DNA from: Methylophaga nitratireducenticrescens
GTDB lineage: Bacteria; Pseudomonadota; Gammaproteobacteria; Nitrosococcales; Methylophagaceae
Length of the DNA: 64,000 nucleotides
Assembly: GCF_000260985.4 (NCBI RefSeq)
Contig: NC_017857.3
Span: 1,302,001-1,366,000 of the forward strand
Direction: 5' to 3'
The position numbers were made by a program, and so were the translations under genes. The number at the start of each line of letters is the position of its first letter. Positions within the stretch are counted from its first letter, which is position 1. Below are positions 48,101-58,625 of the stretch, one piece after another. The notes beneath the pieces are model-generated. The model worked only from the letters and a program-made list of their open reading frames with translations, ran no database searches and was not told the origin of the DNA.

Positions 48101-48517
48101 CTGGAATTGGAAATCACTGAAAGTTTATTAATGGAGAACACTGAGCAAGCTGTTCAGACCTTACGAGAATTGAGTTTGCTTGGTATTACCCTGGCAATTG
48201 ATGATTTTGGTACCGGTTATTCTTCATTATCTTACTTGAAGCAGTTTCCGCTCAATGTATTGAAAATTGACCGGACGTTTGTTCGTGATGTAACAGAGGA
48301 CAGTGACGATGCGGCTATCGTAAATGCGATTTTAGCGATGTCCAAAAGCCTCGCATTAGAAGTGGTTGCGGAAGGTGTTGAGACTGCAGAACAGCTGGCA
48401 TTTTTACGTAAGAGTCAGTGCAAACGAGCCCAGGGGTTTTATTTCAGTAAAGCCATTAATTTGGACGAACTGATGGATTACATAAAAGCAACGGATCAGA
48501 ATGTCCGAGCGGTATAA
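45158..48517 (+). CDS. Membrane GGDEF-EAL protein with TorS-like helical sensor
   Basis: 1119-aa c-di-GMP enzyme. It has TM1 (about 12-36) and a long all-helical periplasmic sensor (about 40-345, Gln/Leu-rich heptads), like the TorS sensor bundle. TM2 (about 352-375), HAMP, two PAS domains (about 440-555 and 560-680), GGDEF and EAL follow. RLGGDEF (about 766) has RDSD five residues before it; EVLLRW, LELEITE, DDFGTGYSSL and AEGVET show a complete EAL site. Both activities are therefore plausible. GTG (45149) and ATG (45173, AGGG 5 bases upstream) are alternative starts. Pairing with the binding protein upstream suggests ligand-bound protein docks on the sensor. The 3' end overlaps the convergent gene by 22 bases. 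Confidence 0.87.
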   Translation: MNRENMFKNWSIRTLLHFWAVVTVLMILLMAAIAMFSHQHYTKNQQQLTEQVFPLVNNAREISTNVAAFISRQKQIISAQHADQLLHIPQREPLESAFEQSWQDLLRHMQQLEIEPELTGVLAEYYQQFLETDSQLLQQMQLQHQLSDQLEQRANNVSVLTREIQRLAESITGKIDLAVTLKLQTLRANKVVDEEPETAALIQNYTTVERSSYSLMLNVLRISNLSQQLRETQNPDLLLSLRENDIRELVSMLHNDILIIKQHLQTHSELLVLADKLQQHIDSFIHLVIDEDNSIYQLRIRQMEAYKTSQAVQQQGLNILKMLMLNLNNLSTRAGEQGLARTQESAALAKTARWWVIISCFVLALGITWFVFTMTAQINQPMQRLRKAMHALSAQKFDTRMPTNNGQSEFNLLASDFNVFAAQTQSLIAKLDETKHSLEVRETHIRAILNGVPEAILALQADGTISSCNPAAEKILQASECQLAGQKILRFFAPSERIQSLTDINRIQKDNREFEGVNWHGDVFSMWVSLSPLSEFDDDIWVCVISDISSWKRTKLALVQTSNELNAILENAMVGIAFIKNRHIIRVNNKFEQLFLFAREDIEGQSTLCLHPSEEAFERFGEQAYNTLSEAENFEAQVEMIRANGEKFWCAVAGQIIDPVNPAAGSIWLYEDVTHQRQNEERLTRLASSDILTGLPNRGVFKDRLEHAIHKAKRQNGRLAVFFLDLDHFKHINDSLGHKAGDILLCEVARRIRSCVRDSDTVARLGGDEFTVILEDVNSARYVGKVAEKILNTTALPYMLDNIEVNISPSIGISLYPADGRDVDMLVRNADAAMYYAKSSGRNNFQFYSSEMNAQASQRLAMETSLRRAVELQEFYLQFQPQIDLETGRVAGAEVLLRWHTEQWGDVSPAIFVPVLEDTGLINTVGEWVLKKTCEAFMANRNYLPDDFLIAVNLSGRQFKGNLLINFVRNLLEQTGMPAKNLELEITESLLMENTEQAVQTLRELSLLGITLAIDDFGTGYSSLSYLKQFPLNVLKIDRTFVRDVTEDSDDAAIVNAILAMSKSLALEVVAEGVETAEQLAFLRKSQCKRAQGFYFSKAINLDELMDYIKATDQNVRAV

Positions 48518-49122
48518 GTCAGCACCGATCGCTCATCAGGATGAAGCCTGATAGTAAGATCGTTGTTTGGATAATGCCAGGTTTGTGCTGGATTTTCTTC
48601 CGTTTCATAACTGATTTTTTCAGGCTCACCAAAGCGCGTGCGCACCATCTCCTCATCAAGACGTACCGATGGAATATAAGTAATGGCTATTGCTGGAGCA
48701 GACAATAAATACTGCTTATCATCAAATGCAGGATCATAACGTCTAGCCCCGCTGGGTTGGAGTTTGGCTGAAGCCGCTCTTGAAGCCATGGTTTGTAATT
48801 TATCCTCAGCGACTTGCAGATTAATCACCGCCCGCGCCGATAGCCCGCCAAGGTTAATTGATTCAAAAAATACTTCAGCAGAGATATTATCGTTTTCAGA
48901 AATAAACAGGGCCGCTTCCCCAGCTTCACGCCATAACTGCTGGATTTCTCCGTAAGTAGTGGTACCTAAGTGCACACCCATCACTTCAATTTCGTTATCA
49001 GGCATAACCGTAATTTCCCAAGGTTTCGGAGATGTCGGTTGTGGTGATGGAATCAGCATTAATGCACCGATACAAATGATTACTAAGGCTATGCCAAGTA
49101 AAAAATTGAGTAATATACGCAT
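48496..49122 (-). CDS. Hypothetical membrane-anchored protein
   Basis: 208 aa, not recognised. An N-terminal helix (about 3-24) is followed by a periplasmic domain with EVMGVHLGTTTYGEIQQLW, then RTRFGEPEKISYE and a closing YPNNDLTIRLHPDE. The threshold-like pattern GVxLGxTxxEI...FGEPxK resembles small outer-compartment folds of the SmpA/BLIP-like type, but that is only a guess. Start ATG. Its last codons overlap the convergent GGDEF-EAL gene by 22 bases. Next to dtd on the same strand, 14 bases apart, so likely co-transcribed with pip and dtd. Confidence 0.7.
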   Translation of the reverse strand: MRILLNFLLGIALVIICIGALMLIPSPQPTSPKPWEITVMPDNEIEVMGVHLGTTTYGEIQQLWREAGEAALFISENDNISAEVFFESINLGGLSARAVINLQVAEDKLQTMASRAASAKLQPSGARRYDPAFDDKQYLLSAPAIAITYIPSVRLDEEMVRTRFGEPEKISYETEENPAQTWHYPNNDLTIRLHPDERSVLTYTARTF

Positions 49123-49136
49123 AAAGATCCGTCGAA

Positions 49137-49580
49137 TTAATTAACCTGTAACCAGAAAGTGACTGGCCCATCGTTGGTCAGTGAAACCTGCATATCAGCA
49201 GCAAATTGTCCGGCTTCAACCGTGAGAGTTTGCAGTCGTGCCTGCGCCAGCAAATAATCAAATAATTGTTTGCCCTGATCGGGCGGTGCAGCAGGCGTGA
49301 AGCTGGGGCGATTGCCTTTACGGGTATCAGCGGGCAAGGTAAATTGCGGTACCAGCAATAAATCACCTTTTATATCCAGCAAACTTAAATTCATTTTGTC
49401 GTCTGCATCGCTGAATACCCGATAGTTTAAAATGCGTTTTAACAATCGACCAGCAACAGCCATCGTGTCGGTTTTTTCTATACCAATCAATACCAGCAAA
49501 CCTTGTCCGATTTGAGCAATGGTTTGATTTTCATTGATAGTCACATCCGCCTGACGGACACGTTGTAGCAATGCAATCAT
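49137..49580 (-). CDS. dtd: D-aminoacyl-tRNA deacylase
   Basis: Proof-reading enzyme that hydrolyses D-aminoacyl- and Gly-tRNA mischarging products; 147 aa, dimer. N-terminal [13 protein letters not shown] is typical. The two active-site motifs are [11 protein letters not shown] and NDGPVTFWL, the latter with the cross-subunit Gly-cisPro. The residue before QFTL is Pro (VPQFTL) where many homologues have Ser. Start codon overlaps the pip stop (ATGA). Confidence 0.93.
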   Translation of the reverse strand: MIALLQRVRQADVTINENQTIAQIGQGLLVLIGIEKTDTMAVAGRLLKRILNYRVFSDADDKMNLSLLDIKGDLLLVPQFTLPADTRKGNRPSFTPAAPPDQGKQLFDYLLAQARLQTLTVEAGQFAADMQVSLTNDGPVTFWLQVN

Positions 49581-50542
49581 TTCAGTTGTGATGCCAATTG
49601 ATCTGTCGTTCTCACCAGCGCATCAATAATCGCTGGCTCGCTTGCTGCGTGTCCAGCCAAAGGCAACACTTCAAACTGTGCATTCGGCCAGCGTTGATAG
49701 ACTTCCCACGATTGCTGCATTGGACACACCATATCGTAGCGGCCATGAATAATGGTTGCCGGGAGATGATTAATGGATTCAATGCTTTCCAACAAAGGCT
49801 GGTCTGCCAGAAAACAATTATTCAACGCGTAATGCAATTGGATTCTGGAGTGTGCCAGTGGCCCCGGCGATTGCTCAGCATCGGGTTGATAATGTCGATC
49901 GCGGAGCATCACGATGGTGGCTTCCCAGTTTTGTAATGTATTGGCAGCGATTACCTGTTGAGAGACATCCGGATGGGTTAATTTCTGATAAAAATACGCC
50001 AACGGTGTCTGTTGCTCTTTTTCCGGCAAATCTTTCACCAGTTCATGCCAGGCTTCAGCAAACACTTTGGATGCGCCTCCGGCAGCGTAAACCCAGTTAA
50101 TATCCTGTTGTCTGCCAAGAAAAGTGCCGCGTAACACCATGTTTGAGACATTTTGGGGATGCTGTCGGGCATAGGCTAATGCTAAGGTTGCTCCCCAGGA
50201 ACCACCAAATAACATCCACTTATCAATATCGAGTAATTTACGAATGGCTTCCATATCCGCTATCAGATAATCGGTGGTGTTATGTTCCAGTTCACCTGCT
50301 GGTAACGAACGTCCGCAACCACGCTGATCAAATAAAATAACGTGATATAACTCAGGATCAAAATAACAGCGGTGCTGTGGGCGACTACCTGAGCCAGGAC
50401 CACCATGTAAAAATATCACCGGGATTCCCTGAGGATTGCCGCACTGCTCGAAATAAACCTCATGATGTCGACCATCCAACATTTCTTCACAGGATAATAG
50501 CTGGCTGTGAAAAGGCTCGATATCAGGGTAGAGAGTACGCAT
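49577..50542 (-). CDS. pip: Proline iminopeptidase
   Basis: Alpha/beta hydrolase that removes N-terminal proline from peptides; about 321 aa, cytoplasmic. It has HGGPGSG (oxyanion), DQRGCGRS and the nucleophile elbow [10 protein letters not shown]; a late His in LAGHAASEP completes the triad. ATG with [11 protein letters not shown] fits homologues and has GGAA just upstream; an in-frame GTG nine codons earlier is possible. First gene of the pip-dtd-hypothetical unit, divergent from sucC. Confidence 0.9.
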   Translation of the reverse strand: MRTLYPDIEPFHSQLLSCEEMLDGRHHEVYFEQCGNPQGIPVIFLHGGPGSGSRPQHRCYFDPELYHVILFDQRGCGRSLPAGELEHNTTDYLIADMEAIRKLLDIDKWMLFGGSWGATLALAYARQHPQNVSNMVLRGTFLGRQQDINWVYAAGGASKVFAEAWHELVKDLPEKEQQTPLAYFYQKLTHPDVSQQVIAANTLQNWEATIVMLRDRHYQPDAEQSPGPLAHSRIQLHYALNNCFLADQPLLESIESINHLPATIIHGRYDMVCPMQQSWEVYQRWPNAQFEVLPLAGHAASEPAIIDALVRTTDQLASQLK

Positions 50543-50682
50543 ATGCTGTTCCGTATTGGTTTTCAGCACGCAACTATATCATGTCAGATGATGGTAATTA
50601 TTACCTTGATGGGCGAAAATATGACGTTTAACTGTTGGCACTGCTGTTCAGCAATAATAAAGACATACAAGGCGAACTCAAC

Positions 50683-51846
50683 ATGAACCTGCATGAGTAT
50701 CAGGCAAAACAATTGTTTAACCAATATGGCATCGCAACACCTAAAGGACAGATGATAGCTACTGCTGATGAAGTGGAATCTGCCATTACAGCAATTGGTG
50801 GTGAACGTTGGGTCGTAAAAGCCCAGGTGCATAGCGGCGGACGTGGTAAGGCGGGCGGGGTGCGCGTTGAAGATAACCTGGATGCGGTGAAGGATGCGGT
50901 AAATGCGATGCTGGGAAGTCAGCTGGTGACACACCAGACGACGGCAGAGGGCTTACCGGTAAATAAAATCTGGATTGAAACCCCATCATCAATTGCCCGT
51001 GAATTATATCTCGCCTTACTGGTCGACCGCGTCACGCAACGTGTTGTATTTATGATTTCAGCTGAAGGCGGAATGGATATTGAAGAAGTCGCCGAGAAAA
51101 CGCCGGAAGCTATTTTAAATCTCTACGTCGATCCAGCCGCCGGTCTGCAACCCTATCAATGTCGTCAGGCGGGTTTCTTTTTGCAGTTAACCGGTGCAGC
51201 CTTCAAGCAGTTACAGCAACTGATGCAAAACCTCTATCAGCTGTTTTGTGAAAAAGACATCAGCCTGTTGGAAATTAACCCGTTAGTGGTGACCGAATCC
51301 GGAGATTTACTGGCATTGGATGCCAAAATCAATGTCGATGATAACGCTTTATATCGTCACACGGATTTGGCTGAATTATTTGATCCAAGCCAGGAAAATC
51401 CAGCTGAAGTGATCGCGCGTGATTTTGGACTGAATTATATTGCTCTGGATGGCAATGTGGCCTGTATGGTCAATGGTGCCGGGTTGGCAATGGCCACCAT
51501 GGATTTGATACAGAAGCAGGGAGGTGAACCGGCCAATTTCCTTGATGTTGGTGGTGGTACGACTGCAGATCGCGTTGCTGAAGCGTTCAAGTTGATTTTA
51601 TCTGATAAAAAAGTGAAATCCATTCTGGTGAATATCTTTGGCGGAATCGTGCGCTGTGACCTAATTGCTCAAGGCATTATGCAGGCTGCCAAGGAAGTTG
51701 GTTTATCGTTGCCGGTGGTGGTTCGCCTGGAAGGTACCAATGCCGATTTGGGCCGCACATTACTGGAAAACAGTGGAATGAATTTACGCGTAGCACAGGA
51801 TTTAACTGAAGCAGCAGCCATGGCTGTCACTGCGGCAGGGGAGTAA
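50683..51846 (+). CDS. sucC: Succinate-CoA ligase subunit beta
   Basis: TCA-cycle enzyme subunit, about 387 aa. [12 protein letters not shown] is the standard N-terminus. An ATP-grasp domain follows, with [26 protein letters not shown], and the C-terminal half with [13 protein letters not shown] and [10 protein letters not shown]. An in-frame upstream extension (to 50635) lacks similarity. A malate-CoA ligase (MtkA) is a close relative, but no serine-cycle genes are near, so SucC is preferred. sucD follows 7 bases on. Confidence 0.94.
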   Translation: MNLHEYQAKQLFNQYGIATPKGQMIATADEVESAITAIGGERWVVKAQVHSGGRGKAGGVRVEDNLDAVKDAVNAMLGSQLVTHQTTAEGLPVNKIWIETPSSIARELYLALLVDRVTQRVVFMISAEGGMDIEEVAEKTPEAILNLYVDPAAGLQPYQCRQAGFFLQLTGAAFKQLQQLMQNLYQLFCEKDISLLEINPLVVTESGDLLALDAKINVDDNALYRHTDLAELFDPSQENPAEVIARDFGLNYIALDGNVACMVNGAGLAMATMDLIQKQGGEPANFLDVGGGTTADRVAEAFKLILSDKKVKSILVNIFGGIVRCDLIAQGIMQAAKEVGLSLPVVVRLEGTNADLGRTLLENSGMNLRVAQDLTEAAAMAVTAAGE

Positions 51847-51853
51847 TAAACAC

Positions 51854-52725
51854 GTGAGTATCTTGGTTAATAAAGACACCAAAGTTATCTGTCAGGGTTT
51901 TACCGGCAAACAGGGCACTTTCCATTCCGAGCAGGCTATTGCCTATGGCACACAGTTCGTTGGTGGGGTCACACCCGGTAAAGGGGGGCAAACGCATCTG
52001 AATATGCCGGTATTTAATACGGTGCATGAAGCCGTCAACGAAACCGGTGCTGATGCCAGCATGATCTATGTTCCGGCGGCATTCGCTGCTGATGCCATAC
52101 TTGAAGCAGCTGATGCTGGCATTAAAGTGATTGCCTGTATCACCGAAGGTATTCCGGTACTGGACATGTTGCGGGTAAAGCACGCGCTGAAATCCTATGA
52201 GGCCAGATTAATCGGGCCAAACTGTCCTGGTCTGATCACGCCGGGTGAATGCAAAATTGGCATTATGCCTGGCAGTATTCATTTGCCCGGCAAAATCGGT
52301 ATTGTCTCGCGATCCGGTACCCTGACTTATGAAGCGGTTTATCAAACCACTCAGAATGAGCTGGGTCAAAGCACCTGTGTCGGAATTGGTGGTGATCCGA
52401 TACATGGCATGAATTTTATTGATTGTCTGGCGTTGTTTGAAGCTGATCCCCTGACCGAAGGCATTGTTATGGTCGGAGAAATCGGCGGTCAGGCTGAAGA
52501 GGAAGCTGCGGAGTATATCAAGCAATATGTCACCAAACCTGTTGCAGCTTATATTGCCGGTTTAACCGCTCCAGCAGGAAAACGTATGGGGCATGCCGGG
52601 GCTATTATCAGCGGTGGACGGGGTACTGCCAAAGCCAAACTTGCAGCGCTGGAAGCAGCCGGCGTAGCGATTGCAGGTTCACCGGCAGAAATTGGTTCAA
52701 CCATGCTGCAACTGATGAAAAAGTA

Positions 52726-52726
<1 letters not shown>
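51854..52726 (+). CDS. sucD: Succinate-CoA ligase subunit alpha
   Basis: CoA-binding and phospho-histidine subunit, 290 aa. The CoA site is in [16 protein letters not shown], followed by GPNCPGLI. The active His (about 246) is in [14 protein letters not shown] start. Together with sucC it makes the ATP- or GTP-generating ligase. Its TAA overlaps the nadE ATG (TAATG). Confidence 0.95.
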
Positions 52727-54716
<1,990 letters not shown>

Positions 54717-54728
54717 TATCTACCAAAG

Positions 54729-54758
54729 ACGACGCTGTTAATCAAACAGCGTCGTTTT
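54729..54758. terminator. Bidirectional terminator shared by glnB and bamD
   Basis: Eleven perfect pairs (ACGACGCTGTT with AACAGCGTCGT) around AATCA; TTTT on the right for glnB. The right arm lies inside the end of bamD: read on the minus strand it encodes the last residues Thr-Thr-Leu-Phe-Asp and the stop. Confidence 0.85.
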
Positions 54759-55520
54759 ACGTACTTCCGCAACTCCTGGATGTCCCGGGTAGTTTGCTTC
54801 CAGAACGCGTACAGCATCTTCTGATAAATCATTTAGCTCCAGGATCTTATAGGCTTTTGCCATTATCACCAGAGCATCTGGCATGGCCGGAGTACGTGGA
54901 TAATTCTCAATAACATACTTAGCGCGATTGGCCGCTGCCAGATAGGAAGCTCGGCGCATGTAATAACTTGCAACGTGCAATTCATGCTGGGCCAGGCGAT
55001 TGCGTAGATACACTACACGTTGAGCTGCATCATCACTGTAACGGCTAGTGGGAAAGCGGTTGACCAACGTAGTGAAGTCACGCAGTGCCTGTAATGCTGA
55101 TCCAGGATCCCGTTGAGTCTCATCACGGGGAATGTATTTTTCCAGAATGCCCATATCACGGTTAAAGTTAATCAGACCACGCAGATACATTGCATAATCA
55201 ATGTTTTCGTTAAGCGGATACACTCGCATAAAGCGGTCCAGGGTGGCGATAGCCGTTTCAGGCTCGTCTGTTTTGTAATAAGCATAAGCAGAATCCAGCA
55301 AGGCTTGCTGCGCATACTCACCAAACGGGAAGCGTGCTTCAAGTTGTTCGTAATATTCGATTGCCGTGCGGTAATCATTAATATTCAGGGCGGCTTTAGC
55401 TTCGGCATAAACGCGCTCTACAGTCCAGCTTTCTTCAGCAACTACCGGGTCTCTACCTGAAAAGAAGGAGCACGCGCTAAGTGTGAGCAACAGGAACAAC
55501 GGCAGAATGTATTTCATCAT
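54738..55520 (-). CDS. bamD: Outer-membrane assembly lipoprotein BamD
   Basis: Essential component of the BAM complex; 260 aa. Signal peptide with lipobox LSAC (Cys17). Five TPR-like repeats follow, e.g. YEQLEARFPFGEYAQQALLDSAY and later RFPTSRYSDDAAQRVVYL. Family length is about 245-290. The 3' end is in the terminator stem shared with glnB. A palindromic repeat lies about 70 bases upstream of its start. Confidence 0.94.
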   Translation of the reverse strand: MMKYILPLFLLLTLSACSFFSGRDPVVAEESWTVERVYAEAKAALNINDYRTAIEYYEQLEARFPFGEYAQQALLDSAYAYYKTDEPETAIATLDRFMRVYPLNENIDYAMYLRGLINFNRDMGILEKYIPRDETQRDPGSALQALRDFTTLVNRFPTSRYSDDAAQRVVYLRNRLAQHELHVASYYMRRASYLAAANRAKYVIENYPRTPAMPDALVIMAKAYKILELNDLSEDAVRVLEANYPGHPGVAEVRKTTLFD

Positions 55521-55593
55521 GGGCTTCTATCTGTATAAAACAAAAAAATCACAGCCTGCGATTGTAGACTGTTTAAGCGGGCAAATCATCACT

Positions 55594-55859
55594 AGGGTCT
55601 GTTAATCTTTCATAACCACCACTGCTGGAGGCAATTTTTTTGTCCAACATGGCGGTAATGATGCGACGTAGTCATTCTACATAAGTCATTCCCAACGCCG
55701 TAGGGCGGAAAAATAGTCCCAGCCCTTCGGGTTGGGGCTGAAAATGCACCACTCCGTGTTGCTCGTCGTTTATTTAGAATGACTAAACTGCTCTCCTCGC
55801 GCCTTGATTGGTGCATTTTCAGTCACAACAGAGGCGATTATGAAAGATAAACAGACCCT
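55594..55859 (+). repeat. Palindromic interspersed repeat, copy D (short form, 266 bp)
   Basis: Complete copy with the cleanest ends: AGGGTCTGTTAATCTTTCAT and ATGAAAGATAAACAGACCCT (19 of 20 paired). Inside are CCACCACTGCTGGAGGCAAT, GTAGTCATTCTACATAAGTC and, in inverted form, TTATTTAGAATGACTAAA. AGCCC-TTCG-GGTTGGGGCT forms the centre. It lacks the small hairpins of copies A and B, which makes it a likely basic form. Terminal bases co-vary with copy A (GGGTCTG versus GGGCTTG, matched at the other end). Confidence 0.87.
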
Positions 55860-55860
55860 G

Positions 55861-55895
55861 AGCTTGTTAATTTTTCATAACCACCACTGCTGAAG
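55861..55895 (+). repeat. Truncated repeat end next to copy D (copy F)
   Basis: Starts AGCTTGTTAATTTTTCATAA then CCACCACTGCTG, the same as the left end of copies A and D, and stops after about 35 bases. It directly follows copy D in the same direction, like a tandem or nested remnant. The remaining 95 bases up to the L,D-transpeptidase gene hold its promoter; a TACAAT occurs at 55947-55952. Confidence 0.6.
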
Positions 55896-55990
55896 ACTTT
55901 TTATTCGCCCAGCAAGTCCAGTAGTAACAGTTTTTGCGGAACATTGTACAATAGCCGCTGTTTATTCACTCTTAACTCTATAGGTTTTTA

Positions 55991-57154
55991 ATGATTAGTC
56001 GTTTATTTATCGGTTTGGCGAGCGGTTTGTTGATGCTGCCAGTCGGTGCTACAACGTTTGAATTGGCTGATGAAGAAGCGCGTGTCATTGGACACAACCT
56101 TATTGTCTACAGCCGCCATGAAGATACGTTACTGGATATTGGTCGTAAATTTGATTTGGGCTATACCGATATGGTGGCAGCAAATCCAAATCTGGACCCG
56201 TGGTTACCCGGTGATAATCAACCGGTATTAATCCCCAACCGTTTTATAATTCCTGACGCGCCAAGAAAAGGTGTGGTCATTAATATCCCGGAAATGCGCT
56301 TATATTATTTCTTGCCAAAACAAGGTGATCAATTACAAAAAGTAGTGACGCATCCCATCGGTATTGGTCGTGAAGGTCGCGATACACCATTAGGTAAGTT
56401 ATCGATTATTCAAAAACGCGAGAACCCATCATGGACACCTCCGGAGTCCGTTCGCAAGGAACATGCAGCGGAAGGAGATATTCTGCCTGCAGTCGTTCCC
56501 CCCGGCCCAAATAACCCATTGGGCACGCGAGCAATGCGTTTGTCCAATCCAAGCTATTTGATTCATGGAACCTCCAAACCTTATGGCGTTGGCTTACGTG
56601 TCAGCAGTGGCTGTATACGTTTATATCCGGAAGACATAGAGCATTTATATAGTGTAGTGTCATTGAATACCCAAGTGAACATAATCCATCAACCGTATAA
56701 AGCTGCAGTGTCGAATGGAAAACTTTTCCTGGAAGCACAGAAGCCCATACCGGAAATGTATGATGGTGTGAGCGGTAATATGACACCGATGGTGATGGCC
56801 GTTTTGGGTGCTCAGGATTCTGTATTGTCAGAGCAGGACTGGCCGTTTGCTGAAGAGATTGTGATGACTTCAGATGGTGTGGTTAAACAACTCAATCAGC
56901 AGGAAGAAAAGATCGTTGATAATGTCTGGTTTGTCCACGGCGGCTTAAAGCTGGAAACCGGAGCGAAAATGCGTAAGGCATTAGAAGATTTGAATATGCA
57001 GGACAAATTCTGGCCGTTACAAAATAAGGCTGTAGATGAAGTGGTGGTCGGTCCATTTGATACGTTGGAAGCTGCGCGTGAAGCGGCAGATAAAATTTCC
57101 GCTACGGCAGGTATTACTGTTTGGCCAGCGCATTTATCGGAAGAAATGTTCTAA
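55991..57154 (+). CDS. L,D-transpeptidase (ErfK/YbiS family)
   Basis: Periplasmic enzyme that crosslinks peptidoglycan or attaches lipoproteins to it; 387 aa. Signal peptide (1 to about 21, cut after VGAT-type site). A LysM-like segment follows (about 35-80: DTLLDIGRKFDLGYTDMVAA). The YkuD catalytic domain contains HGTSKPYGVG and SSGCIRLYPED with the active Cys near 209. A further C-terminal domain (about 300-387) has an SPOR-like pattern VVVGPFDTLEAAREAADKIS. The alanine-zipper lipoprotein encoded convergently downstream could be a substrate. Confidence 0.9.
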   Translation: MISRLFIGLASGLLMLPVGATTFELADEEARVIGHNLIVYSRHEDTLLDIGRKFDLGYTDMVAANPNLDPWLPGDNQPVLIPNRFIIPDAPRKGVVINIPEMRLYYFLPKQGDQLQKVVTHPIGIGREGRDTPLGKLSIIQKRENPSWTPPESVRKEHAAEGDILPAVVPPGPNNPLGTRAMRLSNPSYLIHGTSKPYGVGLRVSSGCIRLYPEDIEHLYSVVSLNTQVNIIHQPYKAAVSNGKLFLEAQKPIPEMYDGVSGNMTPMVMAVLGAQDSVLSEQDWPFAEEIVMTSDGVVKQLNQQEEKIVDNVWFVHGGLKLETGAKMRKALEDLNMQDKFWPLQNKAVDEVVVGPFDTLEAAREAADKISATAGITVWPAHLSEEMF

Positions 57155-57177
57155 TCAGAACAGCAAATTTCACAACC

Positions 57178-57209
57178 AAAAAAGCCGGGATTAATATCCC
57201 GGCCTTTTT
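57178..57209. terminator. Bidirectional terminator between the transpeptidase and the lipoprotein gene
   Basis: Eight perfect pairs (GCCGGGAT with ATCCCGGC) around TAAT, AAAAAA on the left and TTTTT on the right; serves both convergent genes. Confidence 0.88.
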
Positions 57210-57241
57210 GTTTTTAAGCATGAACTAAATAAAAGGTTAGA

Positions 57242-57541
57242 TTATTTGCTCATGGCTTTTTCGAACATACGATCAATTTTGGCACAGCATGCATCAACTT
57301 GTGCTTGAGCATCTTCAGCAGCACTTAAAGCACTGACAGCAGCCATTTCAGCATCAGTTGCAGTACGTTGTGCAGTATCAGCAGTACTTTGCGCGTTGCG
57401 AGCTGCAACTAAAGCAGAATCAGCTGTTGATTGTGCGGATTCAACTGAACCTTTTAATGCTTCCATTTCAGCAGTATTTGCACATGCAGTCAGTAATGCC
57501 AAAGGCAGGATAACGGCGCCCAGTTTAGCTAATGATTTCAT
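57242..57541 (-). CDS. Alanine-zipper outer-membrane lipoprotein (Lpp/OprI-like)
   Basis: 99 aa. Signal peptide with lipobox LTAC (Cys20), then a heptad-patterned Ala/Ser/Thr-rich coiled-coil (about 25-80; AQSTADSALVAARNAQSTAD) forming a trimer. The Cys-Cys pair at AQVDACCAKID is unusual for this group. It ends in KAMSK: a C-terminal Lys, as needed for covalent linkage to peptidoglycan in Lpp. AAGGAGA precedes the ATG; an in-frame upstream start would add 14 residues before the signal peptide and is unlikely. Confidence 0.88.
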   Translation of the reverse strand: MKSLAKLGAVILPLALLTACANTAEMEALKGSVESAQSTADSALVAARNAQSTADTAQRTATDAEMAAVSALSAAEDAQAQVDACCAKIDRMFEKAMSK

Positions 57542-57676
57542 TTGTATCTCCTTAAAGTGTACTAGGGTTGGTAGCATTTCCATTTCGTTTGTAAATGCAA
57601 GCCTGATAAAAGGCTAGCAGGAAATATTTATGCTGTCTATTGCCACAAATTTAAACTGCGAATCGATGGCGATAGT

Positions 57677-57685
57677 TGGTATAAT
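57677..57685 (+). promoter_or_regulatory. Extended -10 promoter candidate for suhB
   Basis: TGGTATAAT (TGnTATAAT type) lies about 80 bases before the suhB ATG. No good -35 hexamer is seen at the right distance, which extended -10 promoters do not need. Confidence 0.45.
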
Positions 57686-57766
57686 TATGCTCTCTTTTTT
57701 TTGACGGGAATAGTATCTTGCTATTTCTGTCACATTCTTTATTTTTGCTCTGGAAAAATTTGTTCT

Positions 57767-58561
57767 ATGCATCCGATGCTTAATATAGCCGTTCGTGCGG
57801 CTCGTCAGGCTGGTAGCCTGATTATGCGTTCTTTACAACACGTCGATCATTTGGAAATCACCGCTAAAGGTTTGAATGATTTTGTCACCGATGTTGACCG
57901 CATGGCGGAACAGGAAATCATTAATACCATTAAAAAGTCCTATCCCGAACACGCAATCATGGCTGAAGAGTCGGGTGAAACAGGACAAAATGATGTTGTC
58001 TGGATCATCGATCCGCTGGATGGCACAACAAATTATCTGCATGGTTTTCCGCATTACTGCGTATCAATAGGTGTCATGGTCAAAGGCCGCATCGATCATG
58101 CAGTGGTATTTGATCCAATGCGCGATGAACTGTTTACTGCCAGTCGCGGCGAAGGTGCAAAATTGAATGATCGCCGACTGCGTGTTACCAAACGTAAAGA
58201 TCTCAACGGGGCATTGATTGCTACCGGCTTTCCTTTCAAATATCCGCAACATATTGATGCTTATATGCAAATGTTTGCCGCAGTTTTTCCAAAGGTGGCG
58301 GATATTCGCCGTGCCGGTTCGGCAGCGCTTGATCTGGCATATGTTGCAGCCGGAAGAGTCGATGGTTATTGGGAAATTGGTCTGGAAAACTGGGATTTGG
58401 CGGCCGGTAAATTGTTGGTTGAAGAAGCAGGTGGTTCGGTAACGAACTTTACCGGCGGTGACAAGGTTTTGGATAAAGGGCACGTTGTGGCGGGCAATTT
58501 ATCACTCCATGCTCATCTGCAAAAAAGTATTGCCCCGTTTGTGGTGGATAATCTGAAGTGA
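57767..58561 (+). CDS. suhB: Inositol-1-monophosphatase family protein SuhB
   Basis: Mg-dependent phosphatase of the IMPase family, also part of rRNA antitermination complexes in enterics; 264 aa. Metal-binding motifs are EESGE, WIIDPLDGTTNYLHG and WDLAAGKLLVEEAGG. The ATG at MHPMLNIAVRAAR matches the family N-terminus; an in-frame extension to 57701 would add an odd Cys-rich 22 residues. Monocistronic, 64 bases before typA. Confidence 0.92.
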   Translation: MHPMLNIAVRAARQAGSLIMRSLQHVDHLEITAKGLNDFVTDVDRMAEQEIINTIKKSYPEHAIMAEESGETGQNDVVWIIDPLDGTTNYLHGFPHYCVSIGVMVKGRIDHAVVFDPMRDELFTASRGEGAKLNDRRLRVTKRKDLNGALIATGFPFKYPQHIDAYMQMFAAVFPKVADIRRAGSAALDLAYVAAGRVDGYWEIGLENWDLAAGKLLVEEAGGSVTNFTGGDKVLDKGHVVAGNLSLHAHLQKSIAPFVVDNLK

Positions 58562-58625
58562 TTGTGGTCCCCAACGGGACATTTTTTAACAGCGCATGCC
58601 AGCCATGCCTTAATGAACTGATTTT

